Both the position numbers and the translations under genes were made by a program. This document shows, piece by piece, positions 17,161-25,403 of a stretch of DNA of 64,000 nucleotides; position 1 is the stretch's first letter, and every line of letters starts with the position of its first letter. This DNA comes from Streptomyces sp. NBC_00448 (GTDB taxonomy: Bacteria > Actinomycetota > Actinomycetes > Streptomycetales > Streptomycetaceae). Location of the stretch: NCBI RefSeq assembly GCF_036014115.1, contig NZ_CP107913.1, positions 5,255,001-5,319,000 of the forward strand, read 5' to 3'. The notes under the pieces are model-generated. The model saw nothing but the letters and a program-made list of their open reading frames with translations, was not told where the DNA came from and searched no databases.

Positions 17161-17862
17161 ATGACCCGGCCGACGCCCGATCCCGCGCCTGATTCCACCC
17201 CCGGACCCGCCGCAGATCCCACCCTTGATCCAGCCTCTGCGCGCGCGGCCGGTCCCACCCTCGATCCCGCCACCGCTCCCGTGCCCGATCCGGCGCTCCC
17301 GCCGGCCGCCGCGGGCCGGGTGATCGTGCTCACCGGGCCGCCCGGTGCGGGCAAGAGCACCGTGGCGCGCCTGCTGACCCAAAGGCTCACGCCCAGCGTC
17401 CATTTGCACGGCGACGACTTCTGGTCCTTCCTCGCCCGAGGCGCCGTCCTGCCGTATCTGCCCGCCGCCCAGCGGCAGAACGAGGTCGTCGTCGGCGTGC
17501 TGGCCGAAGCCGCCTTCGGGTACGCCGACGGCGGCTACCAGGTGGTGTGCGACGGCGTCATCGGCCCCTGGTTCGTGGGCGCGTTCCGCGCCGCGGCCCG
17601 GACGCGGGACACCGAACTCCACTACGTCGTGCTGCGCCCGGACCAGGACACCACGCTGCGGCGGGCCACCGGCCGCGGCGCCGACGCGCTGACCGACCCG
17701 GAGCCCGTCCGCGCGATGCACCGGCAGTTCGCCGCGATCGAGGAGTTCGAGGCCCACGTCCTGGACAGCTCCCGGCTCACCCCGGAGGCCACCGCCGACG
17801 CCGTGCTGCGCGGCGTCGACGGCCGTACGTTCCTGCTGGGGGTCCCTGCGGACCGGCCGTGA
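17161..17862 (+). CDS. P-loop AAA/kinase-like protein
   Basis: A 233-residue protein. Residues 1-50 are a disordered stretch of repeated DP/PT/PA units (PTPDPAPDSTPGPAADPTLD). The rest is a small-molecule kinase-type P-loop fold: VIVLTGPPGAGKSTVARLL (Walker A, about 54-72), a HLHGDDFWSF strand where zeta-toxin and chloramphenicol-phosphotransferase-like enzymes have their catalytic Asp, and DGVIGPWFVGAFR plus LDSSRLTPEATADAVL in the C-terminal half. GGAGGAGAGGA lies upstream of the ATG. Substrate unknown; no antitoxin-like partner is visible next to it, so I do not call it a toxin. Confidence 0.78.
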   Translation: MTRPTPDPAPDSTPGPAADPTLDPASARAAGPTLDPATAPVPDPALPPAAAGRVIVLTGPPGAGKSTVARLLTQRLTPSVHLHGDDFWSFLARGAVLPYLPAAQRQNEVVVGVLAEAAFGYADGGYQVVCDGVIGPWFVGAFRAAARTRDTELHYVVLRPDQDTTLRRATGRGADALTDPEPVRAMHRQFAAIEEFEAHVLDSSRLTPEATADAVLRGVDGRTFLLGVPADRP

Positions 17863-17918
17863 GCGGAGGCGGGGGCAGCGGCGGGGGCCGCGGCGGGGAG
17901 CGGACGTGGGGAGCGGGA

Positions 17919-18992
17919 TCAGGCCGTGTACTGGTGGGCGGCGTAGGTCAGATAGCCCGCGTCGCCGCCCTGGTAGTACGTCGCCTCGTCGACCGGGGCG
18001 ATCGGGAGCCCGGCGCGCAGCCGCTCCACCAGGTCGGGGTTGGCGATGAAGGCCCGGCCGAAGCTGATCAGGTCCGCGCCCAGGCCCAGCCAGCGGTCGG
18101 CGTCGTCCCGGCCGGTCTGCTTCGGTCCCATCGGGAGCACCGGGTTCATGATGAGCGGGCCGGACCAGGCCCGGCGCAGCGCGATCAGCACCTCCTCGTC
18201 GGCGGTGGCCTCCAGGTGGACGTAGCCCACCCCGATCCGGGCCAACTCGGAGAGCAGCGCGGTGTACAGCTCGGGGACGTCGGTGTCCCGCACGCCCCAG
18301 AAGTCCGCGCCCGGCGAGAGCCGGATGCCGGTCCGGTCCCCGCCGACCGCCTCGACGGTCGCGGCCGCGGCCTCGACGGCGAAGCGGATGCGGTGCGCGA
18401 TCGGGCCGCCGTAGCCGTCGGTGCGCAGGTTGGCGTTGGACGACAGGAACTGCGAGATCAGATAGCCGTTCGCGCCGTGCAGTTCGACGCCGTCGAAGCC
18501 CGCATCGACGGCGCGGCGGGCCGCGTCGGCGTACGACCGGGCCTGCTCGGGCACTTCGGCGGTCTCCAGGGCGCGCGGCACCGGGGCGGGCTGCGGGCCG
18601 GTCGGGGTGAACACGTCGCCGGCCGCGGCGACCGCGGACGGGCCGATCGGCTGGGTGCCGATGGTGTCGGGGTGCGAGACACGGCCGCCGTGCATGATCT
18701 GGGCGAAGAGCCGTCCGCCGTTGGCGTGCACCGCGCCGGTCACCTCGCGCCAGGAGGCCACCTGCGCGTCGGTGTGCAGCCCCGGGGTGCCCGGGTTGGA
18801 CTGCCCGATCGCGTTCGGCTGCACCCCCTCGGTCACGATCAGCCCGGCGCTGGCCCGCTGCGCGTAGTAGGCCGCCATCGACGGCGTGGCCAGCCCGCCC
18901 GCGGCGGCCCTGACCCGGGTCATCGGGGCCATCACCGTGCGGTTGGGCAGGGTCAGGGCGCCGAGCCGGTAGCTGCTGAAAAGGGTCGTCAC
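17919..18992 (-). CDS. Old yellow enzyme family alkene reductase
   Basis: A 357-residue FMN-dependent ene-reductase. Seen: MTTLFSSYRLGALTLPNRTV, the FMN/ring-binding segment FAQIMHGGRVSHPDT, the catalytic FDGVELHGANGYLISQFLSS followed by NLRTDGYGG, and the C-terminal phosphate-binding LGADLISFGRAFIANPDLVERL. Family enzymes reduce activated C=C bonds of enones and nitro compounds with NAD(P)H. The GTG has AAGGAG 8 bases upstream. It is divergent from a MerR regulator, with a MerR-type operator between them, so it is probably induced by electrophilic substrates. Confidence 0.93.
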   Translation of the reverse strand: MTTLFSSYRLGALTLPNRTVMAPMTRVRAAAGGLATPSMAAYYAQRASAGLIVTEGVQPNAIGQSNPGTPGLHTDAQVASWREVTGAVHANGGRLFAQIMHGGRVSHPDTIGTQPIGPSAVAAAGDVFTPTGPQPAPVPRALETAEVPEQARSYADAARRAVDAGFDGVELHGANGYLISQFLSSNANLRTDGYGGPIAHRIRFAVEAAAATVEAVGGDRTGIRLSPGADFWGVRDTDVPELYTALLSELARIGVGYVHLEATADEEVLIALRRAWSGPLIMNPVLPMGPKQTGRDDADRWLGLGADLISFGRAFIANPDLVERLRAGLPIAPVDEATYYQGGDAGYLTYAAHQYTA

Positions 18993-19041
18993 GTCGGGAC
19001 TCCTTCGCGGTCCACGGGCCCGGACCTCGGGCCCGTCGATT

Positions 19042-19073
19042 ACGCTAGAACCTGACATTGACGTCAGAGGCAA
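19042..19073 (-). promoter_or_regulatory. MerR-type promoter/operator of the reductase gene
   Basis: On the minus strand -35 TTGCCT (19068-19073) and -10 TAGCGT (19042-19047) are 20 bases apart, the over-long spacer typical of MerR-activated promoters. An inverted repeat CTGAC-N6-GTCAG (19052-19067) lies inside that spacer. It points to the old-yellow-enzyme gene, with the MerR gene on the other side. Confidence 0.6.
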
Positions 19074-19172
19074 GTTCTGTTGCGCACGCCACACCCGCGG
19101 TACGCGCGGGGCGGGGCGCGGCGGAACACGGTGCGAATACGCGGTGAGCGGTACGCGGTCGGGAGGAACAGG

Positions 19173-19565
19173 GTGCGGATCGGGGAACTCGCGGCGAGGT
19201 CCGGCGTCAGCGTCCGGTCGGTGCGCTACTACGAGGAGCAGGGGCTGCTCAGCAGCACCCGCAGCGCCAGTGGGCAGCGGCACTACACGGACCACGAGGT
19301 CGAGCGGGTCGCGTTCATCCAGCGGCTCTACGCCGGGGGCCTGTCCAGCCGCACCATCCTGGAGCTGCTGCCCTGCGCGGACGCCCCCAGCGAGCGGAAC
19401 TCCGACGTCGCGCTGGAGCGGATGGCGCAGGAGCGCGACCGGCTCTCGGCGCACATCGCCGACCTCGTACGGACCCGCGCGGCGCTCGACGGGCTCATCG
19501 TCACGGCGCGGGAGTACCGCGACCAGTTGCGGACGGCGGGCGCGGGCGCGCCGGTGGCCTGCTGA
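19173..19565 (+). CDS. MerR-family transcriptional regulator
   Basis: A 130-residue MerR protein. The N-terminal winged helix is canonical (MRIGELAARSGVSVRSVRYY, EEQGLLSSTRSASGQRHYTD, VERVAFIQRLYAGGLSSRTI), followed by a coiled coil (RMAQERDRLSAHIADLVRTR). The only Cys residues are in LLPCADAP and the terminal AC, so this is not a typical metal sensor; an organic-electrophile sensor is more likely. The GTG start has GGGAGGAA about 7 bases upstream; in-frame codons before it give no MerR-like sequence. It is divergent from the reductase gene, which it probably controls. Confidence 0.9.
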   Translation: MRIGELAARSGVSVRSVRYYEEQGLLSSTRSASGQRHYTDHEVERVAFIQRLYAGGLSSRTILELLPCADAPSERNSDVALERMAQERDRLSAHIADLVRTRAALDGLIVTAREYRDQLRTAGAGAPVAC

Positions 19566-19650
19566 CGGGTGACCCGGGGTTCGTGCCCGGGGGCCCGTTC
19601 GGGCTTCCCGTGACCGGCGTTGCCCGTCGGGCGGTCGGATGATCGGGTCG

Positions 19651-19731
19651 GGCGGTGAGCGGCGGTGAGCGGCGGTGAGCGGCGGTGAGTGGCCGTGGCG
19701 GCGGTGAGCGGCGGTGAGTGGCCGTGGCGGC
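19651..19731. repeat. Tandem GGCGGTGAGC decamer and longer repeat block
   Basis: Four head-to-tail copies of GGCGGTGAGC-type decamers are followed by two copies of a longer unit containing GGCGGTGAGTGGCCGTGGC. It sits in the gap between the MerR gene and the SnoaL-like gene, outside coding sequence. Confidence 0.7.
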
Positions 19732-19849
19732 GGCGCGCCCGGCCGGGCGTACGGGTGCCCCGCCGGGCGCGCCGCGCCCCCTTCCCCCCGCCCCCCGATC
19801 CCCCCGACCGGAGGCGACCGCCCCGCCCATGAGCGACGGGGCGGCCCCG

Positions 19850-20341
19850 TCACCCCCGGTGGTCCCGTTCCGGCGCGTGGGGCGACGAGCCCGCGAGCGG
19901 GGTCGAGTCGACGTACCGGACCTCGTAGCTGCGCTCCGTGAACCTCCAGCCGTCCGGGGTGCGCCGGTAGCGGTCGTGGTAGATCGAGTAGTTCAGGTGG
20001 GAGCTGCCGTCGCGCATCCGCCCGAGCTCCGAGACGTAGGAGCGGCCCGTGGCGGTGTCGCCGTCGATCCGGATCGTGCCGGGGTGCACGTTCTGGATGA
20101 AGTACTCCCAGTTGGCCTGCAACCGCTCGATCCCGGCGCGGATCGCCTCGCGGCCGGTGAACTCGATGTGGCCGTCGGGGATGCGCCACACCCCGTCGGC
20201 GGTGAAGAGCGCCGCGAAGCGGTCGTAGTCGCCGGTCGTCCCCGCGTCGGTGAACTCACCGCGCAGCGCGTCGATCGCGCAGCGGTCGACGATGGTCGGG
20301 ACATCGGTCATCGGGACATCGGTCATCGGGATGTCGGTCAT
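19850..20341 (-). CDS. SnoaL-like (NTF2 fold) protein
   Basis: A 163-residue cone-shaped NTF2-fold protein: TIVDRCAIDALRGEFTDAGT, DYDRFAALFTADGVWRIPDG, TGREAIRAGIERLQANWEYF, RSYVSELGRMRDGSSHLNYS, YHDRYRRTPDGWRFTERSYE. Such proteins are small isomerases, hydratases or binding proteins; the catalytic role cannot be set from sequence. Start has a strong AAGGAGG, and the first residues MTDIPMTDVPMTDVP are a threefold repeat that carries three start codons. It lies 49 bases behind the DoxX gene, probably as second gene of the unit driven by the ECF-type promoter. Confidence 0.85.
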   Translation of the reverse strand: MTDIPMTDVPMTDVPTIVDRCAIDALRGEFTDAGTTGDYDRFAALFTADGVWRIPDGHIEFTGREAIRAGIERLQANWEYFIQNVHPGTIRIDGDTATGRSYVSELGRMRDGSSHLNYSIYHDRYRRTPDGWRFTERSYEVRYVDSTPLAGSSPHAPERDHRG

Positions 20342-20390
20342 CGGATTTCCTCCTTGTCGGTCGGGGCCGCCGCCGGCCGCGAGGGGCCGG

Positions 20391-20762
20391 TCACCAGGCG
20401 TACGGGCCGAACCGGCCCCAGGCGACGAGCGCGGCGAGCAGCAGGATGACGGCGGTCACGGCCACGCCGGGCGGCTCCTTGCGGCGGACGTGCGTGGCGC
20501 CGGCCAGCGCCATCATGACCGCCAGCCCGGTCGCGGCGGCCGGGGTCAGTTCGGGGGCGATGCCGCTCGCGGCCGGGGCGATCAGCCCGACCGCGCCGAG
20601 CAGTCCCATCGCGCCGATGAACCGTACCGTCGGCGGGGAGAAGTCCTCGGCCCACGGAAACCAGCCGAGCAGCCGGTCCCTCGGCTGGGTGGCCTTGACC
20701 AGCCCGGACATGGCGAACGAGGCGGCGAGTACCGCCTGGACCACCCACAGGAACGCGTTCAT
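20391..20762 (-). CDS. DoxX-like integral membrane protein
   Basis: A 123-residue protein with four hydrophobic segments (about 4-22, 45-65, 72-90, 100-118). The DoxX pattern is visible in AVLAASFAMSGLVKATQPRD and PPTVRFIGAMGLLGAVGLI. GGGGGAG precedes the ATG. Family members are small membrane subunits linked to redox or thiol stress. Leftward, divergent from an ECF sigma factor and first in front of the SnoaL-like gene. Confidence 0.88.
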   Translation of the reverse strand: MNAFLWVVQAVLAASFAMSGLVKATQPRDRLLGWFPWAEDFSPPTVRFIGAMGLLGAVGLIAPAASGIAPELTPAAATGLAVMMALAGATHVRRKEPPGVAVTAVILLLAALVAWGRFGPYAW

Positions 20763-20803
20763 CAGGTCTCCCCCGTGTGATGCGGTGTGCTTCCGACCAC
20801 TCC

Positions 20804-20830
20804 GACGACGCAGCCGCGCGGAGTGTGAGG
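20804..20830 (-). promoter_or_regulatory. ECF-sigma-type promoter toward DoxX/SnoaL
   Basis: Minus strand CCTCACA (20824-20830), a 16-base spacer, then CGTC (20804-20807). This is the layout described for ECF41-type promoters (a TGTCACA-like -35, N16, CGTC). It lies about 45 bases before the DoxX start. Confidence 0.65.
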
Positions 20831-20842
20831 CCGCCGGGCGGA

Positions 20843-20869
20843 CCTCACAGTCCGGGGTGCCGCGTCGTC
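20843..20869 (+). promoter_or_regulatory. ECF-sigma-type promoter toward the sigma factor gene
   Basis: Plus strand CCTCACA (20843-20849), a 16-base spacer, then CGTC (20866-20869): identical elements and spacing to the divergent promoter on the other strand. Expected transcription start is close to the in-frame GTG at 20876, so a leaderless mRNA is possible. It implies autoregulation. Confidence 0.65.
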
Positions 20870-20923
20870 TTATGAGTGCGGGCAGTCGGGGGAGCAGGCG
20901 CGATCGAGGAGGTCGGCGGGACC

Positions 20924-21934
20924 ATGAGCACCGAATCCGGGCCGGACGGCAGCGGCGGCAGCGGCCCCGGCCGGGCCGATCACTCCGGCCGACCCGATCC
21001 GGCCGCCGCCGACCGGGCCGAGCAGGCCGAACCCGCCGCCGACCGGGCCCTGGACGCGGTGATGAGCGAACGGCGGCAGCTCATCAGCCTCGCCTACCGG
21101 CTGCTCGGCTCGCTCGCCGACGCCGAGGACGTCGTGCAGGAGACGTACGCCCGCTGGTACGCCATGGCGCCCCGGCAGCGGGCGGCGATCGAGTCCACCG
21201 GCGGCTGGCTGGCGAAGGTCGCCAGCCGGATCTGCCTGGACCTGCTCGGCTCGGCGCGGGCCCGGCGGGAGCGCTACGTCGGCGAGTGGATTCCGGAGCC
21301 GGTGCCCGACCGCACGGAGTGGATCAGCGGGTGGTCCGGCGGCGCGGAGGTGGACCCCGCCGACCGGGTCACCCTCGACGAGTCGCTCAACATGGCGTTC
21401 CTCGTCGTGCTCGAAGCGATGACCCCGGCCGAGCGCGTCGCGTTCATCCTGCACGACGTCTTCCGCTACCCCTTCCCCGAAGTGGCCGAGATCGTCGGCC
21501 GTACGCCGGCCGCCTGCCGCCAACTGGCCACATCCGCCCGCCGCCGCGTCCGCGCGTCGCGCGGCCCGGGCACGCCGAACGCCCGACGTGCCCGGATCGT
21601 CAAGGAGTTCAAGGAGGCGTGGGAGGCCAAGGACGTCGAGGCGCTGATCGGCCTGCTCGACCCCGACGTCACGGCGATCGGCGACGGCGGCGGGGTCGTC
21701 GCGGCCCTGCCGCGGCCGCTGCGGGGCGGCGAGCCGGTCGCGGAGTACTTCATCGGCCTCGTACGTCAGGCGGACGGCCTGACCATCCTGGAACGCACGG
21801 TCAACGGCCGGCCCGGACTGCTGCTCCAGTACGAAGGCGCCACCGTGGCGGTGCTGGCGCTCGACATCGTGGACGACCGGGTCACGCACGTGTGGGCGGT
21901 CCGCAACCCGGCCAAGCTCCGGCCCTGGACCTGA
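20924..21934 (+). CDS. ECF sigma factor, ECF41/SigJ type with SnoaL-like tail
   Basis: A 336-residue sigma factor. The first 45 residues are a Gly/Ser/Asp/Ala-rich leader; then region 2 (MSERRQLISLAYRLLGSLAD, AEDVVQETYARWYAM), region 4 (MTPAERVAFILHDVFRYPFP, EVAEIVGRTPAACRQLATSA) and a C-terminal NTF2/SnoaL-like domain (VKEFKEAWEAKDVEALIGLL) that in this family modulates activity without an anti-sigma factor. ATG chosen from GAGGAGG 11 bases upstream; an in-frame GTG at 20876 sits at the predicted transcript start and would add 16 residues. The divergent DoxX/SnoaL genes carry the same promoter elements and are the likely targets. Confidence 0.9.
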   Translation: MSTESGPDGSGGSGPGRADHSGRPDPAAADRAEQAEPAADRALDAVMSERRQLISLAYRLLGSLADAEDVVQETYARWYAMAPRQRAAIESTGGWLAKVASRICLDLLGSARARRERYVGEWIPEPVPDRTEWISGWSGGAEVDPADRVTLDESLNMAFLVVLEAMTPAERVAFILHDVFRYPFPEVAEIVGRTPAACRQLATSARRRVRASRGPGTPNARRARIVKEFKEAWEAKDVEALIGLLDPDVTAIGDGGGVVAALPRPLRGGEPVAEYFIGLVRQADGLTILERTVNGRPGLLLQYEGATVAVLALDIVDDRVTHVWAVRNPAKLRPWT

Positions 21935-21986
21935 TGTCGAGGCGGGCGCGGCGCGGCCCCGGGTGCCGGAGCCGTCCCGCGCCGTG

Positions 21987-22730
21987 TCAGGTGAGGCCGC
22001 CGGTCGCGCGGAGGTTCTGCCCGGTGAGCCAGCGGCCGTCCGGCCCGGCGAGGAAGGCCACGACGTCGGCGATGTCGGCGGGTTGGCCGAGCCGGCCGAG
22101 CGGGGTGATGCCGATCACCGTGCCGAAGTCCGCGCCCGGGTTGGCCTCGCGCAGCAGATCCGTGTCCGTCGCGCCGGGCGAGACCGTGTTGACGGTGATG
22201 CCGCGTGCCCCCAACTCCCTTGCGCCCACCGAGGTCAACTGCTCGATCGCGCCCTTGCTCGCGGCGTACGGCGCGCTGCCCGGCGCGGGGCGGCGCGTGT
22301 TGAGCGTCGAGATGTTGACCACCCGCCCGCCGTCGCGCATGTGGCGTGCCGCGTAACGCATGGTCAGGAACGTGGACTTGGCGTTGACCGCCATGACCTC
22401 GTCGAAGAGCGCCTCTTCGGTGTCGGCGAGCGGGGCCGGTGCGAAGCTCATCGCGGCGTTGTTGACGAGGATGTCCAGGCCGCCGAGCCGGTCCGCCGCG
22501 TCCTCCATCAGCCGTTCCGCGGCACCGGCTTCACCCAGGTCGAGCCGCGTGCCGTGCGCCCGGCCGCCCGCGTCCGCGACGCTCCGCTCGACCTCCGCGG
22601 CGGCCTCGGCGTTCCGCGCGTACGTGAACACGACCTCGGCCCCGTCCCGGGCCAGCCGCTCCACGATCGCCCTGCCGATTCCGCGTGAACCGCCCGTCAC
22701 CACGGCCGCCTTGCCCGTGAGTACCCCCAT
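21987..22730 (-). CDS. Short-chain dehydrogenase/reductase (SDR)
   Basis: A 247-residue classical SDR. NAD(P) motif TGGSRGIG near residue 13, NNAA around 90, the catalytic Ser region VVNISTLNT, YAASKGAIEQ with catalytic Tyr and Lys, and the NTVSPGATDTD segment. Arginine in TYARN after strand 2 suggests NADP(H). Closest in appearance to 3-oxoacyl-ACP reductase-like or glucose-dehydrogenase-like SDRs; substrate not assignable. GGGAGGGTTTC precedes the ATG. It converges on the ECF sigma factor gene. Confidence 0.92.
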   Translation of the reverse strand: MGVLTGKAAVVTGGSRGIGRAIVERLARDGAEVVFTYARNAEAAAEVERSVADAGGRAHGTRLDLGEAGAAERLMEDAADRLGGLDILVNNAAMSFAPAPLADTEEALFDEVMAVNAKSTFLTMRYAARHMRDGGRVVNISTLNTRRPAPGSAPYAASKGAIEQLTSVGARELGARGITVNTVSPGATDTDLLREANPGADFGTVIGITPLGRLGQPADIADVVAFLAGPDGRWLTGQNLRATGGLT

Positions 22731-22884
22731 GAAACCCTCCCCGTTCGCACCCGGAACTGTCCGCCGGGCAGCCTATGCCCGGACCCGCCCCGGGCTCCCG
22801 ACTCCGGTGCGGGGGAGGGGAATTCCCGTGCCGGTCGGGGGAAGGCGGCAGAGGTCAGGACGGTGGGACCCGGAGGAGGCAGCG

Positions 22885-23256
22885 GTGCCGAAGACCCGAG
22901 CGGCAGGGAAGAAGGCGACGGCCCGGACAGCGGAGCCCGGGAGGCGGGGCGGGGTCCGGGGGGAGGCGAGCGGGGAGCCGCCGTACCGGGCGGAGGCGGT
23001 GCGCGGCGACGGGCACTGGCACCTGAACGTGCGGAGCCTGGACGACCATCCGGACCGCGGCGAGGTGGACGCGCTCGTGGTCACCGTCACCCCGCGGCGC
23101 CCCGGCGACGACTTCCCCGCGGCCGACCTCGACCGCACCCTGGGCGAGTGCGGCTTCCGCCGCGAGGGCGAGTGGGCTCGCGAGAGCGCGCGGTGGACGG
23201 CTCCCTGCACCCATCCCTTCGTGCGCGCCGCGCCGCCGGCACCGGCCGCCGGATAG
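22885..23256 (+). CDS. Small hypothetical protein
   Basis: A 123-residue protein with a basic N-terminus of about 45 residues (KTRAAGKKATARTAEPGRRG) and a compact second half (HWHLNVRSLDDHPDRGEVDA, LVVTVTPRRPGDDFPAADLD, GFRREGEWARESARWTAPCT). No domain recognised. The GTG start is supported by GGAGGAGGC 4-5 bases upstream. It converges on the F420-type oxidoreductase gene. Confidence 0.6.
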   Translation: MPKTRAAGKKATARTAEPGRRGGVRGEASGEPPYRAEAVRGDGHWHLNVRSLDDHPDRGEVDALVVTVTPRRPGDDFPAADLDRTLGECGFRREGEWARESARWTAPCTHPFVRAAPPAPAAG

Positions 23257-23305
23257 CGCCGCCACCCGGAGCGGCGTCGGCATCGGCGCCAGTGCCGGCG
23301 GCGCG

Positions 23306-24241
23306 CTACCCGGCGCTGCCCGCCGCCAGTTCGCCCAGCAGCGCCCAGGTGCGCCGACGCGCCGCCTCCCCGGCGAGGTCCGTGCCCGAGAACACCACTT
23401 CGGTCGCCCCGGCGTCCCGGTAGCGCCGCACCTCGGCGGCGATCGCCTCCTCGTCGCCGATCACGGCCACGTCGGACGCCCGCTTGCCGCCGGAGAGTTC
23501 GATGACGCGCGCGTAGGACGGGATCTGCTCGTAGAACGCGAGGCTCTCGGTGACCTTCGCGCGCACGGCGTCCACGTCGTCGGTCACGACGCCGGAGACG
23601 AGCGCCACGATCCGCGGTGCCGGGCGCCCCGCGGCCTCGGCCGCCGCGGTGACGGCGGGGACGATGTGCTCGGCCAGCGCCTTGGGTCCGGCGAGGTACG
23701 GCAGGATTCCGTCGGCCAGTTCGCCGCTGGCCCGCAGCGCCTGCGGGCCCATCGCGGCCACCAGTAGCGGCACGCCGCCCTCGGCACCGGGCACCCGCGC
23801 GGAGACCGGGGTGCCCGCGGTGAGCAGCTCGCCGTGGAAGTCGGCGGTGCCGGTCTCGGTCAACTGCCGCAGTGCGGTGAGGAATTCGCGCAGCCGGGCG
23901 ATGGGCCGCTCGAAGGGGATGCCGAACCCGGACTCGGTCAGGTGCTTGGTGCCGAGCGCGAGCCCGAGGTGGTAGCGGCCGTGCGTGGCCGCCTGGGCGG
24001 TCTGGGCCTGGCTGGAGACGATCAGCGGGTGCCGCCCGAAGACGGGGATCGCGGAGGTGCCCACCTGGAGGTCCGGCACCTCCCGCCCGACGATCGCCGC
24101 GAGTTGGGGCGAGTCGGCGCCGAAGGTCTGCCCGAACCAGGCGGACCGCAGTCCGGCCGCCGCGGCCTCCTCGGCGAGTCGTACGGTGGCGTCGATCTGG
24201 TTGCCGGTGCCGGTCGCGCTGAGTGTCACTCCCACAGTCAT
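23306..24241 (-). CDS. LLM-class F420-dependent oxidoreductase
   Basis: A 311-residue luciferase-like TIM-barrel protein: MTVGVTLSATGTGNQIDATV, EEAAAAGLRSAWFGQTFG, IVGREVPDLQVGTSAIPVFG, HPLIVSSQAQTAQAATHGRY, LGLALGTKHLTESGFG and the final EAIAAEVRRYRDAGATEVVF are the typical barrel strands. The TFG / GTSAIPV pattern is that of actinobacterial F420-dependent members and not of bacterial luciferase. Substrate unknown. The ribosome site is weak. Confidence 0.88.
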   Translation of the reverse strand: MTVGVTLSATGTGNQIDATVRLAEEAAAAGLRSAWFGQTFGADSPQLAAIVGREVPDLQVGTSAIPVFGRHPLIVSSQAQTAQAATHGRYHLGLALGTKHLTESGFGIPFERPIARLREFLTALRQLTETGTADFHGELLTAGTPVSARVPGAEGGVPLLVAAMGPQALRASGELADGILPYLAGPKALAEHIVPAVTAAAEAAGRPAPRIVALVSGVVTDDVDAVRAKVTESLAFYEQIPSYARVIELSGGKRASDVAVIGDEEAIAAEVRRYRDAGATEVVFSGTDLAGEAARRRTWALLGELAAGSAG

Positions 24242-24413
24242 GCCGTGTCCAACGAGCCCCGCGCGCCCGGGCATTCCGGTCCGCCTGCGACAGTCTCGTG
24301 ACGGCAGTGTGTACGGGCGGCGGCCGCGGAAACGGGCCGCCGCACGCCAGGGCCGCCCAACGCCCAGGCCGGTGAACGCCCTTGGCGCTGTACGGCGGGG
24401 CCTCCGTACGGGC

Positions 24414-25289
24414 TCAGCCGAACCGCCGGATCACGTCCCTGACCTGCGGCACGCAGTCGCCCCACGCGCCGAAGTGCGCGATCGTGCTGATGAGTTCGCG
24501 CAGGTGCAGCAGCGGCATCCGCTCCCGCCAGCCGTCCGAGAGCGGCAGGACCTCGTGGTAGGCGGCGAAGAAGGACTCCGGCGGCCGGCCGGTGCAGTAC
24601 ATCATGCTGAGTTCGGACTCCGCCCACATCCAGCACACCGCGGGGTCGATGAAGGCCGGGGCGCCGTCGGACGTGGCCACCACGTTGCCCTGGTACAGGT
24701 CACCGTGGTTCAGCACCGCGGGTCCGCCGGGCACCAGCCGGGGAAGGCGGTCGCAGATCCGCTCCAGGCCCGCGAGGTCGGCGGGGTCGAGCGCGGCGCG
24801 CACCTTCGGCTCGCGGAGGTAGCGCAGCACCCGGTGCTCGGCGAAGAACGCGTGGCCGTCGTCGGTCCAGGCGTTCGTCTGGGGGAGGAGGCCCAGCCAT
24901 CCCTCGGCGTGCCACCCGAAGCGGTCGCCGCGGACGGCGTGCAGGCGGGCGACGGCGCGGCCCGCCTCCGCCCAGAACGCGTCCCCGTCGGCGGGCGCCG
25001 GCTCCAGTGCCTCCAGCAGGAGGTGGCGGGCGCTCACCTCGATCACCCGCGGGGTGCGCAGCCCACCCTGCTCCCGTAGCACCCGCAGGCCCTCCGCCTC
25101 CTGCGCGTACAGGTCGGGAGGAGCCTGCTCCGAACTCTTGAGCACGACCCGGGTGCCGTCGGCGAGCGTCAGCCGCCGCACGTCGTTCACGGCCCCTCCG
25201 CTGAGCGGCTCGTCCGCGACGACCTCTCCGACCAAGGCACTCGGCAGGCCCCGCCACGGCTCGCGGCCGCCGCCATCCCGATCCGTCAC
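24414..25289 (-). CDS. Fructosamine kinase/aminoglycoside phosphotransferase-like protein
   Basis: A 291-residue protein-kinase-like fold enzyme: VVADEPLSGGAVNDVRRLTL, TRVVLKSSEQAPPDLYAQEA (Lys of the ATP site), HLLLEALEPAPADGDAFWAE, VARLHAVRGDRFGWHAEGWL, catalytic VLNHGDLYQGNVV and metal-binding FIDPAVCWMWAESELSMM. The order, and FGWHxEGWLG..PQTN, fit the fructosamine-3-kinase family, which repairs glycated proteins or phosphorylates small metabolites. The GTG start has GGGAGGAA upstream. Confidence 0.88.
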   Translation of the reverse strand: MTDRDGGGREPWRGLPSALVGEVVADEPLSGGAVNDVRRLTLADGTRVVLKSSEQAPPDLYAQEAEGLRVLREQGGLRTPRVIEVSARHLLLEALEPAPADGDAFWAEAGRAVARLHAVRGDRFGWHAEGWLGLLPQTNAWTDDGHAFFAEHRVLRYLREPKVRAALDPADLAGLERICDRLPRLVPGGPAVLNHGDLYQGNVVATSDGAPAFIDPAVCWMWAESELSMMYCTGRPPESFFAAYHEVLPLSDGWRERMPLLHLRELISTIAHFGAWGDCVPQVRDVIRRFG

Positions 25290-25403
25290 TCCCGGTTCCT
25301 CCCACCCGACATCCGGCCGGCACCGTTCCATGCCCCGGCCGCCGAACGCCAACGGTACGGCGGGTGCGAGCGGTAGGGCGGGGCGGGCGGCACGGGGCCG
25401 CGG

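Noticed and set aside
17161..17862. P-loop kinase considered as a zeta-type toxin
   Set aside because: No antitoxin gene next to it and only a general kinase pattern; small-molecule phosphotransferase is equally likely.
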